Source: Fermentibacter danicus (GTDB lineage: Bacteria; Fermentibacterota; Fermentibacteria; Fermentibacterales; Fermentibacteraceae). From it: DNA of 19,050 bases. Made by a program: the position numbers and the translations under genes. Below, in pieces: positions 1 through 6,826 of the stretch. Below the pieces are notes generated by a model. It made no database searches. It saw nothing but the letters and a program-made list of their open reading frames with translations, and was not told the DNA's origin. Position 1 is the stretch's first letter. Each line of letters opens with the position of its first letter. The stretch is taken from positions 1 through 19,050 of the forward strand of contig LKHB01000167.1 in assembly GCA_001618615.1 (NCBI GenBank), written 5' to 3'.

Positions 1-445
1 TGCGGCTGAGCCAGTAGCGGGCGGTTATCGAGCTGGAGAGGTAGAAGTTGAGCCCCTGGAGGGAGTAGTTCATGTTGGAGTTCTCGTTTACCCTCCAGTC
101 CTCCTTCCCCAGATAGTCGCCCACGAGGCTGTCGATCCCTCCGATGAGCCTGCCGACGTCCTTCGCCTCGCTGCGCTTCTCGCGGTACAGGATGTACTGC
201 CTGGCGGCCGCGGTGAGCTTGCGGAGGACGAGCGTCTCCTCCGTGAAGTCCTGGATCTGCTCCACCGTGGGGATTGTTCCCTTGTGGAAGAAGCTCATGT
301 AAAGAGCCGCCTCCACCTGGTCCGTTATGTCGGCGGCGTTCTCGACGGTTCCCGACGAGGCCAGGGCGGCCTCTATCGAGCGGAGTATCTCTACACGGCT
401 GTAGCCGACGACATCCCCAGCGGTCTTTCTTACAAGCCAGTCCAT
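1..445 (-). CDS. nrdD: Anaerobic ribonucleoside-triphosphate reductase, N-terminal part
   Basis: Class III ribonucleotide reductase, which makes dNTPs from NTPs with a glycyl radical under anoxic conditions. Only the first 148 codons are in the window; the gene continues leftward past base 1, so the glycyl-radical C-terminus is not seen. Residues 1-90 read as an ATP-cone allosteric domain (start MDWLVRKTAGDVVGYSR, then an EILRSIEAAL helix). Residues ~117-148 carry the family signature ENSNMNYSLQGLNFYLSSS followed by YWL. I place the start at ATG 445. An in-frame ATG at 487 exists, but it lies only a few bases after the predicted transcription start and would add a basic, non-conserved leader. 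A TTGACG/TATTAT promoter and two NrdR-like boxes lie upstream, so control by NrdR is likely. The partner activase nrdG is not in the window. Confidence 0.93.
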   Translation of the reverse strand, partial: MDWLVRKTAGDVVGYSRVEILRSIEAALASSGTVENAADITDQVEAALYMSFFHKGTIPTVEQIQDFTEETLVLRKLTAAARQYILYREKRSEAKDVGRLIGGIDSLVGDYLGKEDWRVNENSNMNYSLQGLNFYLSSSITARYWLSR

Positions 446-499
446 CCTGCGGCGTTCTCCAATGGAAGATCGACCCCCGGTTTCCATAAGCCCCGGGGG

Positions 500-527
500 A
501 TAATAGCCCGGACGCATTCTCCGTCAA
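500..527 (-). promoter_or_regulatory. nrdD promoter (sigma70-like)
   Basis: On the minus strand there is a -35 box TTGACG (522-527), a 16-bp spacer and a -10 box TATTAT (500-505), one mismatch each to consensus. Transcription would begin near 493, giving a leader of about 48 nt before the ATG at 445. Confidence 0.65.
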
Positions 528-535
528 GCCCGAAA

Positions 536-551
536 GCACAATATGTTGTGG
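536..551. promoter_or_regulatory. NrdR box 1
   Basis: GCACAATATGTTGTGG is a near-perfect palindrome (CACAA-TATG-TTGTG). It matches the known NrdR box pattern ACACwATATaTwGtGt closely. It begins 9 bp upstream of the nrdD -35 hexamer. Confidence 0.8.
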
Positions 552-567
552 CCCCGGAGCGGCCGAT

Positions 568-583
568 CGACTATATGTTGCAG
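568..583. promoter_or_regulatory. NrdR box 2
   Basis: CGACTATATGTTGCAG keeps the core ACwATATnTwG of the NrdR box. It starts exactly 32 bp after box 1, the same-face spacing (about three helical turns) known for tandem NrdR operators. It ends 25 bases before the ATG of the divergent transporter, so it may affect that gene too. Confidence 0.72.
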
Positions 584-608
584 CATGATGCCCGGGAAGA
601 GATAAGGT

Positions 609-1520
609 ATGCCTGAACGCCCCCGAGAAGTGCCGAGCCCGTGGTCCCGGGCGGTGCCGCTCGGGCTCGCCGCCGTTCTCCTATGGTCGACGGCCGCAAC
701 GGCCTTCAAGCTGGCGCTCCGCTCCGCGAGCCCGTGCATGGTCGTGCTGATTTCCTCCGCGTTCTCCCTGGCCTTCCTGGCCGTCTGGAACGCCGTCGCA
801 CGAACCCGCCCGACGAGGGCCGATTTCCTGTCCGCCCTGCCGCGTGGTTTCCTGAACCCGTTCGTCTACTACCTGGTCCTGCTGGAAGCCTACGACAGGC
901 TCCCGGCCCAGGTCGCCATGGTCGTGAACTACATGTGGCCAGTCATGCTCGTGCTGATGCACTCCGTAATTAAGCGGAGGAGGCCCGGGGCGGTCGATTT
1001 GTCGGCGATGGCGGTGAGTTTCGGGGGGGTTGCGGTTCTCGCCCTGCTGCAGCCCCGGGGGACTGGAAGCATGGATGCCGTCGGACTGGCCCTGGCTCTG
1101 GCCAGCACCGTGATCTGGGCCGGCTACTGGCTGCTGAACCTCGGGAGCGGGTCCGGCGGATCGTCCGATTCCGCCGGACTGATGGCGGCCTTCGCGTGGG
1201 GAACGCTGTTCCTGCTGCTGTTCGCGCTGGCCTCCGGCCGGTTCGAGACGCCCCGTGCTGGAACCGTCCTCGCCTGTCTCTGGATCGGCCTCTTCGAGAT
1301 GGGCCTGACCTACATCGTCTGGTCGAGGGCGCTGGCCGTGGCCCGCGACCCGGCGGAAGTGGGGAATCTTATATACATCACGCCGTTCCTGTCGCTGGGA
1401 TTCATAGCCGTCGTCCTCGGGGAGCCGCTCAGGCCCGCCACTCTCGCAGGGCTCGTGCTGGTCCTGGCGGGGATCATTATCGGGAGGAGGTCCTCCCGCG
1501 GGGAGGCGGCCCGGTCCTGA
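609..1520 (+). CDS. EamA/DMT-family permease
   Basis: Inner-membrane transporter of the drug/metabolite superfamily, 303 aa, which is a normal length for the ten-helix, two-EamA-repeat architecture. Hydrophobic segments run through nearly the whole protein. The second repeat ends with the family-typical YITPFLSLGFIAVVLGEPL (residues 256-274) and GLVLVLAGIIIGRR (281-294), followed by a short basic cytoplasmic tail. The N-terminal repeat has LLWSTAATAFKLAL (24-37). The substrate cannot be told; relatives export amino acids, nucleosides or other metabolites. The ATG at 609 follows a purine-rich GAAGAGATAAGG. The gene is divergent from nrdD, shares its regulatory region and ends 10 bp from the convergent M16 gene. 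Confidence 0.88.
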   Translation: MPERPREVPSPWSRAVPLGLAAVLLWSTAATAFKLALRSASPCMVVLISSAFSLAFLAVWNAVARTRPTRADFLSALPRGFLNPFVYYLVLLEAYDRLPAQVAMVVNYMWPVMLVLMHSVIKRRRPGAVDLSAMAVSFGGVAVLALLQPRGTGSMDAVGLALALASTVIWAGYWLLNLGSGSGGSSDSAGLMAAFAWGTLFLLLFALASGRFETPRAGTVLACLWIGLFEMGLTYIVWSRALAVARDPAEVGNLIYITPFLSLGFIAVVLGEPLRPATLAGLVLVLAGIIIGRRSSRGEAARS

Positions 1521-1530
1521 AAAGGGTCGC

Positions 1531-4062
1531 TCATCCTGCGCTGCCGGCCATCGACACGAACCGCGAAGCAGGAGCCAGCCAGTCCCCGGCGGCCCGGCGG
1601 ACCATCTCCGGAGTCACCGCGAGGGTGGCCGCCGCGCTCGAGACATCCGAATCCAGCGGCCTGCCCGTCGAGGCGGAGAAAAGCAGATAGCTCGCCAGCG
1701 AGTCGTAGTCGTGCAGATTCATCGCCTTCCTGCCCACGGCGGAGGCCTTGAACAGGTCGAGCGTTCTTCCGTCGAACGGCTCGGAACGGGCGCCGTCGAG
1801 TTCCTGTTCCAGAATCTCCAGCGCCCTGTCGGCATTCTCCTCGGCCGTAGCGAAATAGGCCATGAACCTGCCCTGTCTCGCAGTGGCGAGGTGTTCGCAT
1901 CCTACGTGGTACGCCATCCCGTGCTGCTCTCTTATCCTGTTCTCCAGCCTGGAGTTCATGCCGCCGCCGAGGATCGCGGAGAGCAGCCTGAAGGCGTGGA
2001 ACTGCTCCGAATCCCTCACGGGGGCTTCCGTTGCCAGCAGCACGACCGTCTGGGTTCTGTCCTCCATGACCGTGCGGACGCGGGTGCCCCGCTTCGGAAC
2101 CGCTGCAATGTTGAACCGCCGCGGCTCCGTAACGGGATCACGCCAGTCGCCTAATGCCGCTTCGACCTCCGACATCAGGTCGTTCTCGTCGAAGGCGCCG
2201 ACAGCGACGAGGAAGGCGCCGGAGGGTCTGGAACAGTCCGCATGGAAGGAGACTGCATCGTCCCTGCCTATCCTGGAGAGGGATTCCCGGGTGGGGACGG
2301 CGGCGGCCTCCCTGGGCTCGCTCATTTCGAAGGAGAGGCGTTCGAACGCCGCTCCGAAGGGGGTCTCCGCCCTGTGTCCGAGTTCGGCGATCTTCTCCGC
2401 GACCACCCTGTCCAGATCGGCCTTGCGGAATGCCGGCCTTCTGAACAGGTCTGACAGATAGGCCAGCCCCTCACGGATGTCGCCGGGCCGGATGCTCATG
2501 GCTCCGAAGGTGAAGTCCTGATCGGCTTCGTGGGCGAATCTCGCCCCTATCCTCTCCAGCCTCCTGTTGAAAACAACGTAGTCCTCGGATTCGGTGCCGT
2601 AGGACATCGTCTCGGTCGTGACCGCAGCGAGCCCCGCCATGCCCGGGGGGTCCATGCCGACGGCCATCGGCGTCGACAGACCTATCGAGACCAGCGGGAA
2701 GGTGTCGTCCCTCTTCATCAGCACGGTCAGCCCGTTCGCGAGCCTTTCGGTGACAGTGCCCGAGCTGACGCTCCGGGAGGGGNNGTCCGTGGCGAAATCC
2801 ACAGCCTCCCTCCCCGAGCCGGACGGGACGAGTTCGGTTATGAACGCCCTCTCCGGATCGAGCCATCTGAGGCAGGCTTCCCTGAGTTCCGCCGGTGTCG
2901 CGGCCTGGATCCTGCGGGACGACTCCCCGGCGAGGAACATGTTCCCGCTGACGAGGAGCGGGATGGAAAGCAGTCCTGCCGCCCCCGTCGGGCTGGAGTG
3001 CGCACTGAGGTCGGTCATCTCGAACTGGACCCTCAGGTTCTCGAAATCCTCCTCTGGAACCGTGGTCCCGGTGAGCCGCCGGATCTCCTCCATGACCAGC
3101 TCCTCCACCTGCCGGGCGTCGGAGCCAGGGTAGAGGGAGGTTCTTACCTGGAGCAGGCCGGGGCAGGCGGAGGACATGGTGTCGGCGGACACGCTCAGGG
3201 CAAGGCCTCCGTGTACGAGAAGCTCGTCGAGCATGCTCGTCCTGGTTCCCGACAGCCGGTAGCAGGCCATCTCCAGGAGCGGCGCGTCAGGGTGTCCGGC
3301 GGGAGGGGCGGGGAAGGAGACGGTCAGTCTCGGTATCTCAGAGGGATGGCTGACTGATGTCCTTCCAGGAGCGCCCCACGGCGAATCTTCGACGGGATAG
3401 GGAACCCTGCCTCCGGGCTCCATCGAACCGAAGGCCGCCTCCACGGCGTCCTCGACCTCGGCGGGGTCGACGTTCCCGGCGACTGCGACCACCATGTTCC
3501 CCGGGTTGTAGAACTCGGAATGGAACGCCTGTGTCGAACCGGAGTCGAACGAGGAGATGTCCGGGGCATATCCGACGATCGGATTGCGGTACGGATGGGA
3601 GGGGAAGGCCTGGAGCATGTGGGCCTCGTCCAGGAACCCCGCCGCGCTCTCTAGCGAGGACGTCCGCCTCTCCTCCAGGATGACCGTCCTCTCGCGGGCG
3701 ACCTCGTCGGGGTCGAAGACGGGATTCGAGTGCCTGTCGCCCTCCAGTTCGATCGCCGCGCGGACGCCGCCTGCGGGCAGCAGTTCGTGATAGCAGGTGT
3801 AGTCCCGTGCCGTGTAGGCGTTCGCCCAGCCTCCGTAGCCCTGTATGATCCCCCAGAAGCGGCTTCCGGAGAACCTCCTGGTGCCCTTGAAGAGCATGTG
3901 CTCTATGAAATGGCTCAGCCCGCGGGCGCCCTCCCGTTCCAGAACAGATCCCGCCCTCACGCACGTCAGTACGGCGGCAACGGGGGTGAAGGGCATGGGG
4001 AGGACGATCAGCTCGAGGCCGTTGCCGAGCTTGGATGTGCGGACCGTTTCTCGGAGATCCAA
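1531..4062 (-). CDS. M16-family metallopeptidase, two fused modules
   Basis: Zinc peptidase of the pitrilysin/processing-peptidase family, 843 aa from a TTG start at 4062 (AAAGG lies 9-10 nt upstream; no ATG or GTG start lies between it and the upstream gene). Module 1 carries the inverted zinc motif HFIEH (H51, E54, H55) and the third ligand Glu at about residue 131 in VILEERR, 76 residues on as expected. Module 2 starts near residue 440 (ERLANGLTVLMKRDD), lacks the zinc motif (AAVTTET instead), but has the substrate-binding R-x6-Y in REQHGMAYHV (about 711-718). The matching site of module 1 (ELLVHGGLALSV) lacks both R and Y. The two halves therefore look like the active and partner subunits of an M16B heterodimer joined in one chain. 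No signal peptide is visible with this start. An assembly gap (NN, 2783-2784) falls in the inter-module linker without breaking the frame. It is probably co-transcribed with the upstream secreted-protein gene, 43 bp away. Confidence 0.88.
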   Translation of the reverse strand: MDLRETVRTSKLGNGLELIVLPMPFTPVAAVLTCVRAGSVLEREGARGLSHFIEHMLFKGTRRFSGSRFWGIIQGYGGWANAYTARDYTCYHELLPAGGVRAAIELEGDRHSNPVFDPDEVARERTVILEERRTSSLESAAGFLDEAHMLQAFPSHPYRNPIVGYAPDISSFDSGSTQAFHSEFYNPGNMVVAVAGNVDPAEVEDAVEAAFGSMEPGGRVPYPVEDSPWGAPGRTSVSHPSEIPRLTVSFPAPPAGHPDAPLLEMACYRLSGTRTSMLDELLVHGGLALSVSADTMSSACPGLLQVRTSLYPGSDARQVEELVMEEIRRLTGTTVPEEDFENLRVQFEMTDLSAHSSPTGAAGLLSIPLLVSGNMFLAGESSRRIQAATPAELREACLRWLDPERAFITELVPSGSGREAVDFATDXPSRSVSSGTVTERLANGLTVLMKRDDTFPLVSIGLSTPMAVGMDPPGMAGLAAVTTETMSYGTESEDYVVFNRRLERIGARFAHEADQDFTFGAMSIRPGDIREGLAYLSDLFRRPAFRKADLDRVVAEKIAELGHRAETPFGAAFERLSFEMSEPREAAAVPTRESLSRIGRDDAVSFHADCSRPSGAFLVAVGAFDENDLMSEVEAALGDWRDPVTEPRRFNIAAVPKRGTRVRTVMEDRTQTVVLLATEAPVRDSEQFHAFRLLSAILGGGMNSRLENRIREQHGMAYHVGCEHLATARQGRFMAYFATAEENADRALEILEQELDGARSEPFDGRTLDLFKASAVGRKAMNLHDYDSLASYLLFSASTGRPLDSDVSSAAATLAVTPEMVRRAAGDWLAPASRFVSMAGSAG
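2783..2784. other. Assembly gap (NN) in the M16 linker
   Basis: Two undetermined bases between the two modules of the M16 gene. Both flanks are in the same frame, so the gap may be short or a multiple of three. If more sequence is missing, two separate genes cannot be excluded. Confidence 0.9.
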
Positions 4063-4105
4063 GTGAGACTGCCTTTCGATGGCGGCGCGCCGGGGCGGGC
4101 AGGCC

Positions 4106-6340
4106 TCAGTCGAGTAGAACCGTTCCTGCCGACCCGACGATTCCGCCGTCTGCGGAGTGGAGAACCACGAAATAGACACCGGGAGGCATCCCGGGCATTC
4201 CGATCGTGATCCCCTCGCCATGCTCGGACAAATCGAGCGGGCCCTCCCGCGAGACGACCCTCCCTGCACAGTCGACGACCTCGATCGAAAGATCATTCCC
4301 GGGGAAGAGGTTCGCAAACTGCAGCCGGATCGATCCCCTGCACGGGTTCTCCACCCGGATGCAGGGCGGTTCGACGGGCCCCGGTCCCTCCACTCCTCCC
4401 GTTCCCCGGATTCGGATTACGAGGGTATGCCGCCCCGGAGACAGGGCGGGGAGTATGACGAACAGTCTGGAACTCCTCCGGTCGAAGGGGAGGGAGGCTC
4501 CGTCGAGCGTCACGTCGATGACTTCGAAGGCGCCGGGGATGTCCGCCGCCATCGTCTGTCCCGCCGCGGCGCCGCCCGAGAAGTCCGCCGTGATCGAGTC
4601 GCCCGCCCGGAAGATCGAGGAGAATCTCAGGCGGGAGGCATCCTGCAGGAACCTGCCGTACTCCTCGGGGAAGAGCCAGCCGAAGTGCGGCATCTCCTCG
4701 AATACGGTGCAGATGCTGTCGATGGCGGCATATACCGCGGGATTGCCCCAGCCCAGCATCCTGTCGGGATGGCTTCCGAGGAGGGCGTGCTTGCCGCGCG
4801 CGAGGACCGTTTCCGCATAGGAGTAGGGGGCGGGGGGATAGTCGCCCCACCAGACGGTGTTCGTCCCCCAGATCTCGCCGCCCGGCTCGACGTAGTGGGA
4901 GAGGTACTGGTCGAGGAAGGGTTCGCCGCCCATCTGCTCGTACCATCTTATCCCGTTGCAGTACAGGTCGAAGTCGTGTGCGGCGAGAGCCGCGAGTCCG
5001 CTCTGGCTGGTGCGGTGGCCGGGGAACCTGAAGGCCCTGATCAGGGTGGTGTCGAGGCCCGTGGCGGCGAAGTCGGCCATCATCACCCGGAAGCGTTCGA
5101 GGTGCTCGGCCGGTTCGTATGTGATGAACTCGTGGAACGGGTCCCAGGCGGAGTCGGGCGACGGGGTGTGATGATAGCCGTGGGAGCCCAGCGTGACCTG
5201 GCCCGCCCAGGGATACGCATCGTCCTGGATGTTGCGGAGCCACCGCCTGTAATCGGGAGTAGCGAAATCGGCCAGCCTCCAGACCGAGTGCCAGTGCGAC
5301 CAACTGTCTTCGTAGCCGGGTTCGGCCCACATCGAGTCGCAGTTGGGCGCCAGGATCGCATCCGGCAGGACGATCCAGTTCATCTTCATCTCGGGGTGGC
5401 TCTCCAGCAGGGAGATGAGCCTCGCGGACACCCACTCCCCGCCCGTGGACGATTCCGAGAAGGCCCAGAGGGTGGTGTCGGGCGGGTGGCGGAAGGGGAG
5501 GTCGTCCAGTATCCATGATGCGGATCTCTCCAGCCCCGACGGGTGGGCGGACAGGTAGACCGGGATGAATCCCGGTTCCAGGGCTATTCTCATGTAGTAC
5601 TCGGACTCGTATCCCACGGGGAGTACGGAGTGCAGGTACGGCCCCACTGCCGTCTCCCTCGGGGGCTCGGTGTCGAAGAACCGGAACGAGAGGCGGGGCC
5701 GGCCGGGCGGGGCCGCGTCCTCCAGCGCCAGTATGGCCAGGGCCGGATTGGGGAAGACGAAGCACGCCTCCAGGAGGCCGTCCGATCTTGCCGCCCTGAC
5801 CACCTGATCGCCGGAGATGCGGTACAGCCAGCGGGCTCCCGTCAGCCCGACCACCCTGTCCAGTGCGGACTGGTTCGAGAACGAGACTGTGTTGAAGGCG
5901 GAAAGATCCATCTGCATTTCGAGGGGGGATCCGATCGAGGCCTGACCTGCGGCTTTGAGGCCGACCTGGACCTCCATCCCGCGGCCTGCGAGCCTGTACG
6001 AGACCTGGATCGAGACGGGGAGCAGTCTGGATCCACTCGACAGGCCGGGCGACGTGAAGACCGCCTCGGTGTCCGATAGAGCCGTGAGGGTTCCGTCCAT
6101 CGGGATCAGGTCGCCCGAGTGGATCGCGCAGAACCAGCCCCCTCCCACGAGGTTTATCCCGGTGGAGCGGTCCGTGAACATGGTCACGGAGCCGGCCGGA
6201 GCGCCATGCCAGGTGGAGGTGATGCGGACCTCCACCTCCCCGTTGTCGAGAACGACCTGGCCGTTGTCGATGATCCCTGCGGCGCCCGCCGTCGATCCAT
6301 AGGAGACGGCCGTCAGAAGAGCGAGCAGCATCATTTCCAC
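4106..6340 (-). CDS. Secreted NodB-like (polysaccharide deacetylase fold) protein with sorting tail
   Basis: A 744-aa exported protein. Residues 3-22 form a hydrophobic signal-like segment, though with no basic residue. Residues ~25-270 are beta-rich and unrecognised. Residues ~285-570 resemble a divergent NodB carbohydrate-esterase barrel: GSHGYHH (385-391) fits the His metal motif, RFPGHR (438-443) the R-x-P motif, and LLGSHP (520-525) the late L-x-H motif. The usual TFDDG motif is not clear; IVLPDAI (323-329) occupies about its place. A beta-rich segment (~575-650) leads to a Por/FlgD-like tail (~660-744) with the typical DCAGRVV and PPGVYFVVL elements, as used for type IX-type export. Possible starts are GTG 6340, ATG 6334 and ATG 6331; GTG 6340 is the longest. 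Function is best described as a putative glycan-acting enzyme; activity is uncertain because one motif is missing. It is followed by the M16 gene in the same direction. Confidence 0.72.
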   Translation of the reverse strand: MEMMLLALLTAVSYGSTAGAAGIIDNGQVVLDNGEVEVRITSTWHGAPAGSVTMFTDRSTGINLVGGGWFCAIHSGDLIPMDGTLTALSDTEAVFTSPGLSSGSRLLPVSIQVSYRLAGRGMEVQVGLKAAGQASIGSPLEMQMDLSAFNTVSFSNQSALDRVVGLTGARWLYRISGDQVVRAARSDGLLEACFVFPNPALAILALEDAAPPGRPRLSFRFFDTEPPRETAVGPYLHSVLPVGYESEYYMRIALEPGFIPVYLSAHPSGLERSASWILDDLPFRHPPDTTLWAFSESSTGGEWVSARLISLLESHPEMKMNWIVLPDAILAPNCDSMWAEPGYEDSWSHWHSVWRLADFATPDYRRWLRNIQDDAYPWAGQVTLGSHGYHHTPSPDSAWDPFHEFITYEPAEHLERFRVMMADFAATGLDTTLIRAFRFPGHRTSQSGLAALAAHDFDLYCNGIRWYEQMGGEPFLDQYLSHYVEPGGEIWGTNTVWWGDYPPAPYSYAETVLARGKHALLGSHPDRMLGWGNPAVYAAIDSICTVFEEMPHFGWLFPEEYGRFLQDASRLRFSSIFRAGDSITADFSGGAAAGQTMAADIPGAFEVIDVTLDGASLPFDRRSSRLFVILPALSPGRHTLVIRIRGTGGVEGPGPVEPPCIRVENPCRGSIRLQFANLFPGNDLSIEVVDCAGRVVSREGPLDLSEHGEGITIGMPGMPPGVYFVVLHSADGGIVGSAGTVLLD

Positions 6341-6476
6341 CCCGTTCCCGTCAGTCTGCGCCGGGTTTCATGAGTCAGCCGGCGCCCGGTCCGGGGAGAC
6401 GAACCGGCGCCCGGCTCCGGAGCGTCCCCTCCCGGTCTTTCTCGAAACTGTACAGGGCGTTCGGGCATGAGGGCAA

Positions 6477-6500
6477 CCGTCGCAACGGAGACTGCGACGG
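6477..6500. repeat. 8-bp perfect inverted repeat in divergent spacer
   Basis: CCGTCGCA and TGCGACGG flank an 8-nt spacer, between the divergent secreted-protein gene and the pyrG/purF/guaA operon. It has no T-run on either side, so it is not an intrinsic terminator. It could be an operator, but it matches no box I know. The remaining bases of the 300-bp spacer 6341-6640 show no gene. Confidence 0.45.
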
Positions 6501-6578
6501 ACCCCGGGGAAATCGGAACGGCTGCCGGGAGGGCTGCTTTCATGTCGATTCTCCAGTCCGGTCGTCGTTCGCCTCGGG

Positions 6579-6608
6579 TTGCACAGGCACCTTCCCCGGG
6601 AACATAAT
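6579..6608 (+). promoter_or_regulatory. Promoter of the pyrG-purF-guaA operon
   Basis: TTGCAC (6579-6584), an 18-bp spacer and CATAAT (6603-6608; five of six consensus bases). A start is expected at about 6615-6618, in TTACC, leaving a leader of roughly 25 nt before the ATG at 6641. Confidence 0.6.
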
Positions 6609-6616
6609 CGGTTTTA

Positions 6617-6635
6617 CCTGAGGCTCCTCAGGAGG
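6617..6635 (+). promoter_or_regulatory. 5' leader hairpin overlapping the ribosome-binding site
   Basis: CCTGAG (6617-6622), a GCTC loop and CTCAGG (6627-6632) make a perfect 6-bp stem. The Shine-Dalgarno sequence AGGAGG (6630-6635) is half inside the 3' arm, 5 nt ahead of the ATG at 6641. If transcription starts at C6617 or just before, the hairpin sits at the extreme 5' end of the mRNA and would block ribosome binding. Confidence 0.55.
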
Positions 6636-6640
6636 TCTGC

Positions 6641-6826
6641 ATGGATCGCACACGATCAGTGTTCGTCACGGGCGGGGTTGTATCCTCTCTGGACAAGGGC
6701 GTCACCGCCGCCTCGATCGCCCTGCTTCTCAGGCAGCGCGGCTGCAATGTCGCACTCCGGAAGCCGGCTCCGCACCCGCTCTTCGCGGGCTTCGTCGCGG
6801 CCGCTTCGCAGGGGGCGGGCGGATGA
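6641..6826 (+). pseudogene. pyrG: CTP synthase with large in-frame internal deletion (61 codons left)
   Basis: Residues 1-37 (MDRTRSVFVTGGVVSSLDKG, then TAASIALLLRQRG and NVALRK) are the N-terminus of CTP synthase, with its P-loop region; the usual SSLGKG reads SSLDKG. From residue ~38 the sequence PAPHPLFAGFVAAA is the extreme C-terminus of the same enzyme, which normally ends R-P-H-P-L-F-x-G-F. Between them, about 480 codons of a roughly 540-residue enzyme are absent: the rest of the synthetase domain and the whole glutaminase domain. The join is in frame and the stop TGA overlaps the purF start as ATGA, so the original operon junction is kept. The product cannot make CTP. Either this is a true genomic deletion or the assembly collapsed here. 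It has a good promoter and Shine-Dalgarno sequence. Confidence 0.85.

Noticed and set aside
485..487. Upstream in-frame ATG as the nrdD start
   Set aside because: It would sit only a few bases after the predicted transcription start, lacks a Shine-Dalgarno, and adds a basic leader not expected before the ATP-cone.
6379..6420. 11-bp direct repeat CCGGCGCCCGG (6379-6389 and 6404-6414)
   Set aside because: Short and GC-rich; expected by chance in DNA of this composition and not tied to a promoter.
6331..6543. Minus-strand 70-codon frame upstream of the secreted NodB-like gene
   Set aside because: It is in another frame from the gene, is Arg/Pro-rich and covers the likely regulatory spacer.
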